This document shows positions 33,018 through 42,181 of a stretch of 64,000 nucleotides of DNA, piece by piece. A model generated the notes under the pieces. That model ran no database searches. It was not told the origin of the DNA and was given only the letters and a program-made list of their open reading frames with translations. The first letter of the stretch is position 1. Every line of letters begins with the position of its first letter. Position numbers and translations under genes: made by a program. Source of the DNA: Marinoscillum luteum (GTDB lineage Bacteria; Bacteroidota; Bacteroidia; Cytophagales; Cyclobacteriaceae); contig NZ_JBIPKE010000019.1 of assembly GCF_044005705.1 (NCBI RefSeq), positions 434,001 through 498,000 on the forward strand. The letters run 5' to 3'.

Positions 33018-34323
33018 CATCGCTCTCATCTTACCTCTTATTACCAATGCCCAAACAGAGGGCGTGGTGGTAGATAAGATTATTGCTAAAGTGGACAATT
33101 ACATCATCCTCAAATCTGACCTGGAAAAGGCTTATTTGGATTACTTGTCTCGTGGAGAGTTCAGAGGAAGCACTGCCAAATGCAACATACTGGAACAGCT
33201 GGTGGTGAACAAAATGCTGGTAGCCAAAGCCGAAATAGACTCTGTGGAGGTAGCCGATGAAGAGGTACGAAGCAACCTCGGCAGGAGAATGGAGTACATG
33301 ATCTCTCAGATAGGCTCCCGGGAGGAAATAGAGGCCTACTATAAGAAGTCAATGGATCAGATAGAAGCGGATCTTTTTGACGACATCAAGGAACAAATGG
33401 TCATCCAGCGGATGCAGCAAGAGATTACTGCTGATCTGAAGGTGTCGCCGGCAGAGGTGAAGCGATTCTTTGGCAAAATCCCTCAGGATAGCCTTCCATT
33501 CTTCTCCACCGAGGTGACAGTAGGGCAGATCGTAAAGCAACCCAAAGCTGGTACCAAGCAGAAGGAAGATGTAAAGAAGCTCATGTATGAAATCCGGGGA
33601 AGGGTTCTCCAGGGAGAGTCTTTTGCTGCTTTGGCGAGGCAATATTCTGAAGATCCGGGCTCAGCAGCCAGAGGTGGGGAGCTCCCCTTTTACAAGCGGG
33701 GAGATTTGGCTCCCGAGTTTGAGGCTACAGCCATGACTTTGAAGGAAGGCGAGCTTTCTATGCCCATAGAAACTCAGTTTGGTTATCACCTGATAGAACT
33801 CCAGCAAAAACGTGGTAATACGTTCAAAACACGGCACATACTCATCTCTCCCAAACCTTCGTCTGAGGATGTGATCAAGGCCCGGACTTATCTGGACAGT
33901 CTCAGAACCGCCATTGTGAATGACAGCATTACATTTCAGGCGGCAGCTAAGGAATACTCTGATGATCAGCTCACCTCATCCAATGGTGGCTTTCTTCTGG
34001 ATGATAATGAGTCCAACAGGGTCTCAGTAGAGCAATTGGACCCTACCATATTTTTCACATTGGATACCATGAAGATCGGGAGCATCACCAAACCACTGGA
34101 ATTTCAGCAACCAGATGGCTCCACCGCGTTCAGGATTCTTTATTATAAGAATAGATTGGCCCCTCATCAGGCCAACCTGAAAGATGACTATCAAAAAATA
34201 GCAGCAGCTACCCTCAATAATAAAAGAAATAAAATTTTATCCGAATGGTTTGATGATGCCAGGGATGAAGTTTACATTGATATCGATCCAGAATTTGATC
34301 ACTGTAACCTACTGGAACAATAA
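32971..34323 (+). CDS. SurA-like periplasmic peptidyl-prolyl isomerase
   Basis: 450 residues. A signal peptide (about 1-27, ending ITNAQ) precedes a SurA N-terminal helix region (VDKIIAKVDNYIILKSDLEK). Two parvulin (PpiC) domains follow: one at about 177-275 (FAALARQYSEDPGSAARGGE, then FGYHLIELQ) and a second, more divergent one at about 280-385 (TRHILISPKP, AAKEYSDDQL). SurA chaperones outer-membrane proteins through the periplasm. It shares an operon with the partner-switching genes. Confidence 0.92.
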   Translation: MMNQRNNICLKYIAISIALILPLITNAQTEGVVVDKIIAKVDNYIILKSDLEKAYLDYLSRGEFRGSTAKCNILEQLVVNKMLVAKAEIDSVEVADEEVRSNLGRRMEYMISQIGSREEIEAYYKKSMDQIEADLFDDIKEQMVIQRMQQEITADLKVSPAEVKRFFGKIPQDSLPFFSTEVTVGQIVKQPKAGTKQKEDVKKLMYEIRGRVLQGESFAALARQYSEDPGSAARGGELPFYKRGDLAPEFEATAMTLKEGELSMPIETQFGYHLIELQQKRGNTFKTRHILISPKPSSEDVIKARTYLDSLRTAIVNDSITFQAAAKEYSDDQLTSSNGGFLLDDNESNRVSVEQLDPTIFFTLDTMKIGSITKPLEFQQPDGSTAFRILYYKNRLAPHQANLKDDYQKIAAATLNNKRNKILSEWFDDARDEVYIDIDPEFDHCNLLEQ

Positions 34324-34338
34324 CCGAAAAGTCTGAAT

Positions 34339-35304
34339 ATGTCTGAAATGGAGAATGAAGTAGAAGTGGCGAATGAGTTACATGCCGCTTATCAGAAACT
34401 GGAACAAGAAATCGGTAAAGTAGTAATCGGTCAAAAAGAAGTGGTCAGATTGCTCATCACTTCCATTTTCTGTGGCGGACATGCACTGCTGGTGGGTGTT
34501 CCCGGCCTGGCGAAAACCCTCCTGGTTCATACCATGGCTCAGTCTCTTGGGCTTAATTTCAGCAGGATTCAATTTACTCCTGACCTTATGCCCTCTGATG
34601 TACTAGGCGCCGAAACTTTAGATCAGGAGCGTAATTTCCGCTTCATCAAGGGACCTATTTTCTCCAATGTCATCCTGGCAGATGAGATTAACAGAACACC
34701 TCCTAAGACCCAGTCTGCACTACTGGAAGCCATGCAGGAAGGCGCGGTAACTACCGGAGGTAATAACTACATACTTGACAAGCCGTTTTTCGTGCTGGCC
34801 ACGCAAAACCCCATTGAGCAGGAAGGTACTTACCCGCTCCCTGAAGCCCAGCTGGACCGCTTCATGTTTATGATCAAGCTCAATTACCCATCACTTCAGG
34901 AGGAGTTGAGTATTATCAAGCAAACTACTTCGGGTGACGACTATGCTGCAGGTGAAATTCTCACTAAGGAGCAAATTATTAAGTTTCAGAAACTTGTGAG
35001 AAAAGTACCTGTAGCTGATAATGTCTTTGAATATGTGGTCAATCTGGTCCATAAGACCAGGCCATTTACTGAAAATGCAGACCCAATTAGCAATGAGTAC
35101 CTGGAATGGGGAGCAGGGCCTCGGGCCAGTCAGTTTTTAATCCTGGCAGCCAAATGCAATGCGCTCCTCAAAGGAAAATACTCACCAGATATCGAAGACG
35201 TGCGGGAAGTCGCTAAGCCAGTCCTCGTTCACAGAATCGTAAAAAACTTCAAAGCCGAAGCTGAAGGCAAAACCGAGGAAACCATTATTGATCAGCTGTT
35301 ATAA
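34339..35304 (+). CDS. MoxR-family AAA+ ATPase
   Basis: 321 residues. Walker A is GVPGLAKTLL, Walker B is VILADEINRTPPKTQSALLE, and the sensor NPIEQEGTYPLPEAQLDRFM is the hallmark of MoxR (PF07726). These ATPases act with VWA proteins to mature or load partners. No VWA or DUF58 gene follows, since the next gene is the convergent pheS, 12 bases away; the VWA protein at 20772 is far off. It starts 15 bases after the SurA-like gene. Confidence 0.95.
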   Translation: MSEMENEVEVANELHAAYQKLEQEIGKVVIGQKEVVRLLITSIFCGGHALLVGVPGLAKTLLVHTMAQSLGLNFSRIQFTPDLMPSDVLGAETLDQERNFRFIKGPIFSNVILADEINRTPPKTQSALLEAMQEGAVTTGGNNYILDKPFFVLATQNPIEQEGTYPLPEAQLDRFMFMIKLNYPSLQEELSIIKQTTSGDDYAAGEILTKEQIIKFQKLVRKVPVADNVFEYVVNLVHKTRPFTENADPISNEYLEWGAGPRASQFLILAAKCNALLKGKYSPDIEDVREVAKPVLVHRIVKNFKAEAEGKTEETIIDQLL

Positions 35305-35316
35305 GCAAGTAATTCC

Positions 35317-36330
35317 CTAAAACTGCTTCAAAAACCTAAGGTCATTTTCTGAAAAGAGTCTGATATCATCAATCTGATACTTCAGCATGGTGATTCGCTC
35401 AATACCCATACCGAAAGCAAATCCGCTATACTCCTTCGGATCTATACCACAGCTTTCCAGTACATTGGGATCTACCATTCCGGAACCACCAATTTCCACC
35501 CAACCTGTGTGCTTACAGATTTTGCAGCCATCGCCCTTGCAGATGAAACAGCTAATGTCGATCTCCGCACTGGGTTCTGTAAAAGGGAAAAATGAAGGCC
35601 GAAAACGAATCTGAGTATCTTCTCCAAACAGCTCCTTGGCAAAATGATAAAGCGTCTGTTTCAAATCTTTAAAAGACACGTCCTTGTCTACATACAGGCC
35701 TTCCACCTGATTGAAAAAGCAATGGGCACGTGCTGAAATGGCTTCATTTCGAAACACCCTGCCCGGCATGATAGACCGGAATGGGGGCTTACCTTGCTCC
35801 ATTAGCCTGATTTGCACATTGGACGTGTGGGTCCTTAGCAAAACATCCGGGTTCTTTGAGATAAAATAAGTGTCCTGCATTTCGCGCGCAGGATGGTTTT
35901 CGGGAAAGTTGAGTGCCGTGAAATTATGAAAGTCGTCCTCGATTTCAGGCCCTTCTTTGACACTGAACCCTTGCCGCTCAAAGATTTGGATGATCCTGTT
36001 TTTAACTTTGGAAAGGGGATGTACAGAGCCCTCTTCCACTATAGGGGGCAGCGTCACGTCCAGGTCTTGTGCACCGGCATCACTCATGGAGGCGCCATTT
36101 ACGTGATCGATTAGCTCCTGAAATTTCTCCTGAGCCTTCTGCTTGAGTACATTCAGCTCCCCGCCGATCTCCCTTTTTTGCTCATTCGGGACTTTCTTAA
36201 ACTCTTCAAAAAGCTCAGTCAATACACCTTTCCGGCTGATAAATCTCAACCTGAATTGTTCGAGCTCTTCCTTATTTTTGGCAATGGCTTTGTCTATGGC
36301 CTCTATATATGTCCCGATCTTCTCTTTCAT
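35317..36330 (-). CDS. pheS: Phenylalanyl-tRNA synthetase alpha subunit
   Basis: 337 residues. An N-terminal coiled-coil arm (1-90) is followed by the class II core: motif 2 PPFRSIMPGRVFRNE, the Phe pocket region FFPFTEPSAEIDI, a Cys-rich insert (CFICKGDGCKICKHTGW) and motif 3 GFAFGMGIERI. pheT is not adjacent. It lies 40 bases downstream of the WecA-like gene but has its own -7 box. Confidence 0.96.
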   Translation of the reverse strand: MKEKIGTYIEAIDKAIAKNKEELEQFRLRFISRKGVLTELFEEFKKVPNEQKREIGGELNVLKQKAQEKFQELIDHVNGASMSDAGAQDLDVTLPPIVEEGSVHPLSKVKNRIIQIFERQGFSVKEGPEIEDDFHNFTALNFPENHPAREMQDTYFISKNPDVLLRTHTSNVQIRLMEQGKPPFRSIMPGRVFRNEAISARAHCFFNQVEGLYVDKDVSFKDLKQTLYHFAKELFGEDTQIRFRPSFFPFTEPSAEIDISCFICKGDGCKICKHTGWVEIGGSGMVDPNVLESCGIDPKEYSGFAFGMGIERITMLKYQIDDIRLFSENDLRFLKQF

Positions 36331-36347
36331 CTTTTCTAGCTATCGGG

Positions 36348-36355
36348 CAAAAATA
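36348..36355 (-). promoter_or_regulatory. -7 promoter box for pheS
   Basis: TATTTTTG on the minus strand, a perfect TAnnTTTG match, 17 bases before the pheS ATG, in the 40-base gap after the WecA-like gene. Confidence 0.55.
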
Positions 36356-36370
36356 ATAAACAGAAGCTTC

Positions 36371-37474
36371 TTAAGCAGACTTAGAAATATAAAGATCAGA
36401 TGATTTAGTGGCCACCGGAGTAATCTTACCAAGATGCCCCTTTCGTTTGAGTTTGTAACCCAATGTCATAGTCACTCCCACACACATGGCGGTAATGATC
36501 AGCATAAGCGAGCCATTTCCCAAATAAGGGTCGAGCAGCAGAGCCATTGACAGAATTAGTAAATTGAACAACCCGAGAAAGATTGTAGCCTGAGCGTGAT
36601 TCAAGCCTAGCTTTAGTAATCCATGATGTAGGTGATTCCGATCTGGATCCAAAGGATTCTTTCCGTTGCTAAAGCGAATGGTAAAAACACGCACTGTATC
36701 AAATATGGGAAGAATCAATGCTGCAATGCAAACCGATACGCTGGAAGTAATTTCAAAGTACCCAAGGGTCATCCCTGGAGCTACGTTGATAAACAAGATA
36801 GCCAGTGATGAAATAATAAAACCAAGAATCATGGAGCCTGTATCGCCCATAAACACGCGAGATGGATTCCAGTTGTAGAGCAGGAAAGCAAACAATGACC
36901 CTACCACAGAAAGGCAGAGTACAGAATATGCATAGTACCCTCCAGTAAGAAACACCCACCCGAAAAAGGATAATATCAGTATACCAATGGTACCCGCCAG
37001 ACCGTCAATACCATCTATGAGATTAAAGCTATTGGTCAGCCCAACTAATACAAAAATTGTAAACGGAATGCTAAACCATTCTGGCATCTCCCCTATTCCA
37101 AACATGCCATAAAAGCCTGTGAGCCGTATGTCCGAAAAGTAGACAACCAAAAAGGCCGCAAATACCTGTGCCAAAAGCTTGTGCTTAGCCATGAGACTCG
37201 AGATATCATCCCGGATTCCCATAAAGAATATGATGATCAGTCCAAATAAGAAAAACTTGAGAGTTGCCAATTCAGCCAAAGGAACGGCCATGAAAACAGC
37301 GACCATAAAGCCCACGAATATCCCAATACCCCCAAGCGCGGGAGTGGATACCCTGTGAATCTTTCTTCTGTCAGGTGCATCTAACAAATCCACAGACCTG
37401 CTTACCTTAATAATGATGGGTAGCAGGATAAAGGTGACAATGAAGGCGGCGATAATAGAAATGATGATAGACAT
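36371..37474 (-). CDS. WecA/MraY-family polyprenyl-phosphate sugar-1-phosphate transferase
   Basis: 367 residues with about eleven membrane segments. The MraY/WecA motifs are present: GIRDDISSLMAKHK (metal Asp-Asp), FNLIDGIDGLAG and FMGDTGSMILGF, then the HH sequence RNHLHHGLLKLG, typical of WecA rather than MraY. It transfers GlcNAc-1-phosphate or a related sugar to undecaprenyl phosphate to start a glycan. It lies at the edge of the polysaccharide locus, next to a second initiating enzyme of a different fold. Confidence 0.9.
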   Translation of the reverse strand: MSIIISIIAAFIVTFILLPIIIKVSRSVDLLDAPDRRKIHRVSTPALGGIGIFVGFMVAVFMAVPLAELATLKFFLFGLIIIFFMGIRDDISSLMAKHKLLAQVFAAFLVVYFSDIRLTGFYGMFGIGEMPEWFSIPFTIFVLVGLTNSFNLIDGIDGLAGTIGILILSFFGWVFLTGGYYAYSVLCLSVVGSLFAFLLYNWNPSRVFMGDTGSMILGFIISSLAILFINVAPGMTLGYFEITSSVSVCIAALILPIFDTVRVFTIRFSNGKNPLDPDRNHLHHGLLKLGLNHAQATIFLGLFNLLILSMALLLDPYLGNGSLMLIITAMCVGVTMTLGYKLKRKGHLGKITPVATKSSDLYISKSA

Positions 37475-37580
37475 TTAACCAGCTTTAAACCTAGCATCTA
37501 AAGTATAAAAATAAATAGATTTAATATTCTTATTTCGATAAAGTAAGAAATAAACTAGTTGGGGCTGTTAATACTAACGT

Positions 37581-38966
37581 TTAGTAGGCGTTCTCACTGC
37601 CCTTCATAATGGAGATCACAGTGAGTAAAATAATTTTAAAGTCCAGCACAAGAGACCAGTTTTTCACATAAAACCGATCCAAACGGACCCGGCCACTCAT
37701 ATCACTAAATACGGAGGTCTCCCCTCTGAAGCCTTTGGCCTGAGCCAATCCGGTAATGCCAGGCTTCACCGCATGACGCTGGATAAAGCGATCGATCTTA
37801 GGTTGAAATTGCTCATTGAGCTTGATAGGGTGAGGCCTTGGTCCCACCACAGACATATCTCCCAAAAAGACATTGATAAACTGGGGAAGCTCGTCAATAC
37901 TCGTCTTTCTCAAAATAGCCCCAATCTTGGTGATTCTGGGATCATTTTTGGTGGCTTGCTTAGAGTCAGCTTCATTGTTCACCACCATCGTTCTGAATTT
38001 CCAGCACAAGAATGGGTGATTGTCCCTTCCGTTTCTGTGTTGTTTGAAAAACACCGGACCCGGAGACTCCATTTTAATCAGCAAAGAGATGATAGGAATG
38101 AGCCATGAAAAGATAAATATCATCACCAATGAGCTGAAAATAATATCGAAGGCACGCTTTATAACCTGATTGGCCATACTGTCAAGTGGAATTGCCCCCA
38201 CATTAATGACAGGAATATCGCCATACTTCTGGATACTCAGGCTCTTATTTCCCAATCGGCTAAACTGCGAGATGATTTTTATTTTGATCAGATTATTCTC
38301 CGCAAAATCAATCAGTTTCTTGATCTCTTTGTCATACAACCTAGGCAAACAGCAAAAAATAACGTCCACGGAATGCTTCCCAACATAACTCTTCACCTCA
38401 TTGACCATCCCTAAATATCTTCCACGGGCCTCCTCTGGATTGTTATCAAAATAACCCAAAAACTTATAACCTATCCCGGGATTATAGCGAAAGTAACGTT
38501 CTAGATCAGTAGCGAGCTCTCCATAACCCACAATCACCACATTCCTTAGGTTATATCCCTTCCTTCTGTAATAGCGAATAAAATAATGCCAAACTGATCT
38601 CCAGAAAATCAGCAGTAGGGTGAAAACCAGGTAGGTAATGAACAGATGCTGTCGAGAATAATAAAAAGGTTTGGCTACAAACCACAGGGCAAAAACCACA
38701 GAAAGATTGATCACCAGCCCTGTCAAAACCTTATTGAGGTGATCTATCAGCCGAAATTCACGACTGATTTCATGAAGCTTGGTAGAGAAGAAAATCATCA
38801 ACCAGGCAAGGTTCAATACCACCTGTAGGGTCAGATAGCTCTCATTGGTATAGAGTAATCCTCCAAACCGCTCGTAGTTAGCCGAAAATATACCCAGATT
38901 CAGACAAGCCAGATCCGCGAGTAAAAAAAGAACAGGGAAATATTTGGAAAAACGATGCTCTGACAT
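37581..38966 (-). CDS. Exopolysaccharide polyprenyl glycosylphosphotransferase (WcaJ type)
   Basis: 461 residues. Four N-terminal membrane segments and a nucleotide-binding-like domain (VVIVGYGELATDLERYF) precede the PF02397 sugar-transferase core: KRAFDIIFSSLVMIF, FKQHRNGRDNHPFLCWKFRT, TSIDELPQFINVFLGDMSVV with GPRPHPI. It loads the first sugar phosphate (often Glc or Gal) on undecaprenyl phosphate. It is transcribed toward the WecA-like gene with a 106-base gap. Confidence 0.93.
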   Translation of the reverse strand: MSEHRFSKYFPVLFLLADLACLNLGIFSANYERFGGLLYTNESYLTLQVVLNLAWLMIFFSTKLHEISREFRLIDHLNKVLTGLVINLSVVFALWFVAKPFYYSRQHLFITYLVFTLLLIFWRSVWHYFIRYYRRKGYNLRNVVIVGYGELATDLERYFRYNPGIGYKFLGYFDNNPEEARGRYLGMVNEVKSYVGKHSVDVIFCCLPRLYDKEIKKLIDFAENNLIKIKIISQFSRLGNKSLSIQKYGDIPVINVGAIPLDSMANQVIKRAFDIIFSSLVMIFIFSWLIPIISLLIKMESPGPVFFKQHRNGRDNHPFLCWKFRTMVVNNEADSKQATKNDPRITKIGAILRKTSIDELPQFINVFLGDMSVVGPRPHPIKLNEQFQPKIDRFIQRHAVKPGITGLAQAKGFRGETSVFSDMSGRVRLDRFYVKNWSLVLDFKIILLTVISIMKGSENAY

Positions 38967-39022
38967 ATTTTAAAAATATGAACGGCAAATATAAATATTA
39001 TTACAGAAGTGGTAGCAAAATT

Positions 39023-39124
39023 TTACCAAAGTGATTTATCCACATCAGCATATACTTATCGGATACCGTCAGAAAGTGATATTTTGGGCATCCAACCCAA
39101 CGCCCTTAGCTTCGAACAATCATT
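39023..39124 (-). pseudogene. Decayed duplicate of the 3' end of fcl
   Basis: About 100 bases are nearly identical to 41204-41306, the last 33 codons of the intact fcl; 59 bases (39059-39117) match without change. In the fcl frame it reads CSKLRALGWMPKISLSDGIR, then a TAA where the intact gene has an AAA Lys codon, and a one-base deletion lies at its upstream end. No other fcl sequence is attached. It is a non-functional scar from a duplication or recombination around glmS. Confidence 0.88.
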
Positions 39125-39270
39125 TTGTTCCTTCTACCGCCTAAAGAAATACTGCTTAACATCACAACTAAAAAAGGAATTTCAAATTCTCATACAATAA
39201 TCCTTTTGAGTCAAAGATGAGCATGGTAAGTATAGCTATGAAATGCACACTCCATGATGGACACATTAAT

Positions 39271-39278
39271 TACTTTTG
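39271..39278 (+). promoter_or_regulatory. -7 promoter box for glmS
   Basis: TACTTTTG, a perfect TAnnTTTG match, 39 bases before the glmS ATG. No strong -33 element is seen. Confidence 0.5.
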
Positions 39279-39317
39279 CCGAGCATTTGATAAAGGTTAA
39301 TACAAAAATAGACTGAT

Positions 39318-41162
39318 ATGTGTGGCATTGTTGCTTATAAAGGATCCCAAGACTCTATTGAAGTAATTCTTAAAGGTCTAAAACGGTTAGAATATAGAGG
39401 CTATGATAGTGCTGGAATAGCTGGGTTTGAATATGGGAAATTGGTATGTTGTAAGAAGCAGGGTAAAGTTTCTGAGCTTGAAAACAAGATATTGGAGGAT
39501 CAATTCTCTTTTGACCATGGCGTTGGGATTGGGCATACACGCTGGGCAACTCACGGTGAACCTAATGACAAAAATGCACATCCCCACTTATCTCAGGATG
39601 GAAGTTTAGCTATCATTCATAATGGAATCATAGAAAATTATGGTTCATTAAAAAAAGAATTGGAGATCCACGGGTATGAATTCGCAAGTCAAACTGATAC
39701 AGAAGTACTTGTAAATTTCATTCATTTTATAAGAGAATCAGAAAACCTATCAACCGAGGAGGCCTTTAGGCTCGCCCTTAAAAGAGTAATTGGTGCTTAC
39801 GCAGTTGTTATGCTTTCTAACACTGAGCCAGACTATCTGTTTGCGGCACGGAAAGGTAGTCCAATGGTAATAGGCATCAATCAAGGTGAATATTTCATAG
39901 CATCAGATGCAACCCCCATTGTTGAATACACCAATGAGGTTATTTACCTTAAAGAGTCTGAGATAGCAATCATTTCATCCGAGAGTTACACCATCAAGAA
40001 TCTGGACAATGCCGTTCAAGACCCTCGTATTCAAACCATCGATATGGAACTAGAGGCCATAGAAAAAGGTGGATATGATCACTTCATGCAAAAAGAAGTT
40101 TTCGAACAGCCGGAATCGATTGCCAATTGTATGCGGGGGCGGCTTGTTTTGGAAAAAGGCGAATTAGTGCTTGGTGGAATAAATGAATATAGCCAGTCGC
40201 TTATTCATGCCAAAAAAATAACGTTGCTTGGTTGTGGAACCTCCTGGCATGCTGGTTTAGTAGCTGAGTATCTATTTGAAGATATATGTAGGATCCCAGT
40301 GGAGGTGGAGTACGCTTCTGAATTCAGGTACAGAAATCCAATCATAAACGAGGGAGACGTCTTTATAGCCATTTCTCAATCCGGGGAAACCGCTGACACC
40401 TTGGCTGCAATAGAGTTGGCTAAATCTAAAGGGGCCATCGTTTTCGGAGTGGTTAATGTTGTAGGTTCTTCAATAGCCAGAGAAACTCATGAAGGTGCTT
40501 ACCTACATGCGGGTCCTGAAATTGGTGTTGCTTCAACAAAAGCCTTCACGGCTCAGGTAACTGTTTTATCTATGATTGCCATTAAAATGGGCCTCCTGAG
40601 AGGAACTATCTCCCAATCTCAATTTCAACTCTTAATTTCAGAATTAAATCAAATTCCCAAAAAAGTAGCTACCGCTCTCAAAAACAATGACCAAATAGAA
40701 GCCTTAGCAGAAATTTACAAAGACGCTCAAAATTTCCTTTACTTGGGCAGGGGCAACAATTTCCCTGTTGCACTGGAAGGTGCACTTAAGCTCAAAGAAA
40801 TCTCCTATATCCACGCTGAAGGATACCCCGCTGCTGAAATGAAGCATGGGCCCATTGCATTGATTGATGAAGACATGCCGGTCGTTTTCATAGCAACCCA
40901 AGATGACTCCTATGAAAAGATTGTTTCCAATATTCAGGAAGTTAAATCCAGAAAAGGTAAAGTAATTGCTATAGTTACCGAAGGTGATATATTGGCTTCT
41001 TCGATGGCAGATTATAGCATTGAAATACCAAAATCACACTATGTAGTTACTCCATTGCTCTCAGTTATTCCACTTCAGTTACTTTCATATCATATTGCAC
41101 TCAAGAGAGGATGTAATGTGGATCAGCCTAGGAATCTGGCTAAAAGTGTAACTGTAGAATGA
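39318..41162 (+). CDS. glmS: Glutamine--fructose-6-phosphate aminotransferase
   Basis: 614 residues, full length. Cys2 of the N-terminal MCGIVAYKG is the glutaminase nucleophile; GHTRWATHG and the two SIS domains (LGCGTSWHAGLVAEY, SQSGETADTL, GRGNNFPVALEGALKLKEIS) follow, ending NLAKSVTVE. It makes glucosamine-6-phosphate for UDP-GlcNAc, the precursor of the PseB substrate. It is the only plus-strand gene in the polysaccharide locus and is visibly AT-richer than genes before 37000, so it may have come in with the locus. Confidence 0.96.
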   Translation: MCGIVAYKGSQDSIEVILKGLKRLEYRGYDSAGIAGFEYGKLVCCKKQGKVSELENKILEDQFSFDHGVGIGHTRWATHGEPNDKNAHPHLSQDGSLAIIHNGIIENYGSLKKELEIHGYEFASQTDTEVLVNFIHFIRESENLSTEEAFRLALKRVIGAYAVVMLSNTEPDYLFAARKGSPMVIGINQGEYFIASDATPIVEYTNEVIYLKESEIAIISSESYTIKNLDNAVQDPRIQTIDMELEAIEKGGYDHFMQKEVFEQPESIANCMRGRLVLEKGELVLGGINEYSQSLIHAKKITLLGCGTSWHAGLVAEYLFEDICRIPVEVEYASEFRYRNPIINEGDVFIAISQSGETADTLAAIELAKSKGAIVFGVVNVVGSSIARETHEGAYLHAGPEIGVASTKAFTAQVTVLSMIAIKMGLLRGTISQSQFQLLISELNQIPKKVATALKNNDQIEALAEIYKDAQNFLYLGRGNNFPVALEGALKLKEISYIHAEGYPAAEMKHGPIALIDEDMPVVFIATQDDSYEKIVSNIQEVKSRKGKVIAIVTEGDILASSMADYSIEIPKSHYVVTPLLSVIPLQLLSYHIALKRGCNVDQPRNLAKSVTVE

Positions 41163-41203
41163 AAGCACGAAATCGGTGATTCCTTCAACTCTTGATAATG
41201 ATA

Positions 41204-42133
41204 CTACCAATGTGACTTATCCACATCAGCATATACTTTTCGGATACCGTCAGAAAGTGATATTTTGGGCATCCAACCCAACGCCCTTAGCTTCGAACTA
41301 TCCATTAGTTTTCTTGGAGTTCCATCTGGCTTGGATGAATCAAACACCAAGGCTCCGCTAAAGCCTACGACACCCTTCACCATAAGTGCCAAATCTTTTA
41401 TAGACAAGTCTTCACCAAAGCCCACATTAATGGTCTTTTCACTGCTATAATTCTTCATCAGAAAAAGACACGCCTCCGCTAAATCATCTACATGAAGAAA
41501 TTCACGAAGGGGTGATCCTGTACCCCAAATGGATATTTCCTGAGCATCGGTCGCCTTTGCGTTGTGGAATTTACGAATGAGTGCTGGCAGAACGTGAGAG
41601 TTAGCCAGATCATAGTTATCGTTGGGCCCATAAAGATTGGTGGGCATGGCGCTAATAAAGTCAACACCATACTGTGCCCGGTAAGTCTCACAAAGTTTGA
41701 TCCCAGCTATCTTAGCAATGGCATAGGGTTCATTGGTCTCTTCTAACGGACCAGCCAACAGGCTATCCTCCTGTATGGGCTGGCTAGCCATTTTAGGATA
41801 AATACAGGAACTGCCTAAGAAAAGAAGCTTTTTGACTCCAGCCACATAGGACTGATGAATCACATTCGCCTCAATCATAAGGTTTTCGTATAGAAACTGG
41901 CCACGGTATATATTATTCGCATTGATACCACCCACTTTGGCTGCCGCCAGAAAAACGTAATCCGGCTTTTCCAGAGCGAAAAACTTCTCCACAGCTGATT
42001 GATTGGTCAGATCAAGTTCTGATGAAGTCTTACAAACCAGATTAGTGAATCCTAAGTGCTCCAGTTTCCTTACAATGGCAGATCCTACCATACCCCGATG
42101 CCCGGCGATGTATATTTTAGCGTCTTTTTCCAT
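41204..42133 (-). CDS. fcl: GDP-L-fucose synthase
   Basis: 309 residues. An extended SDR with GHRGMVGSAIVRKL at the N-terminus, the catalytic YAIAKIAGIKLCE (Tyr and Lys) and the fucose-synthase phrases LGSSCIYPK and PTNLYGPNDNYD. It epimerises and reduces GDP-4-keto-6-deoxymannose to GDP-L-fucose. It lies 48 bases after gmd, which makes the substrate. A decayed copy of its 3' end is found beyond glmS. Confidence 0.95.
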   Translation of the reverse strand: MEKDAKIYIAGHRGMVGSAIVRKLEHLGFTNLVCKTSSELDLTNQSAVEKFFALEKPDYVFLAAAKVGGINANNIYRGQFLYENLMIEANVIHQSYVAGVKKLLFLGSSCIYPKMASQPIQEDSLLAGPLEETNEPYAIAKIAGIKLCETYRAQYGVDFISAMPTNLYGPNDNYDLANSHVLPALIRKFHNAKATDAQEISIWGTGSPLREFLHVDDLAEACLFLMKNYSSEKTINVGFGEDLSIKDLALMVKGVVGFSGALVFDSSKPDGTPRKLMDSSKLRALGWMPKISLSDGIRKVYADVDKSHW

Positions 42134-42181
42134 AATTAAGGGAATAATTATTCCTTTAGAAGAGAATAGTAATGAGGTCGG

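Larger units (their letters stand above)
38967..39317. other. Intergenic stretch with fcl remnant and glmS promoter
   Basis: 351 bases between the WcaJ-type gene and the divergent glmS. It holds the decayed 3' end of a second fcl (39023-39124) and a -7 box for glmS. The part 39125-39265 is AT-rich and shows no gene that I can recognise. Confidence 0.6.

Noticed and set aside
39009..39200. Plus-strand ORF of 63 codons beside glmS
   Set aside because: It is the antisense of the fcl remnant; its residues match nothing and a similar shadow lies opposite the intact fcl.
41162..41203. Possible terminator between convergent glmS and fcl
   Set aside because: Only a weak six-base inverted repeat is present with no T run.
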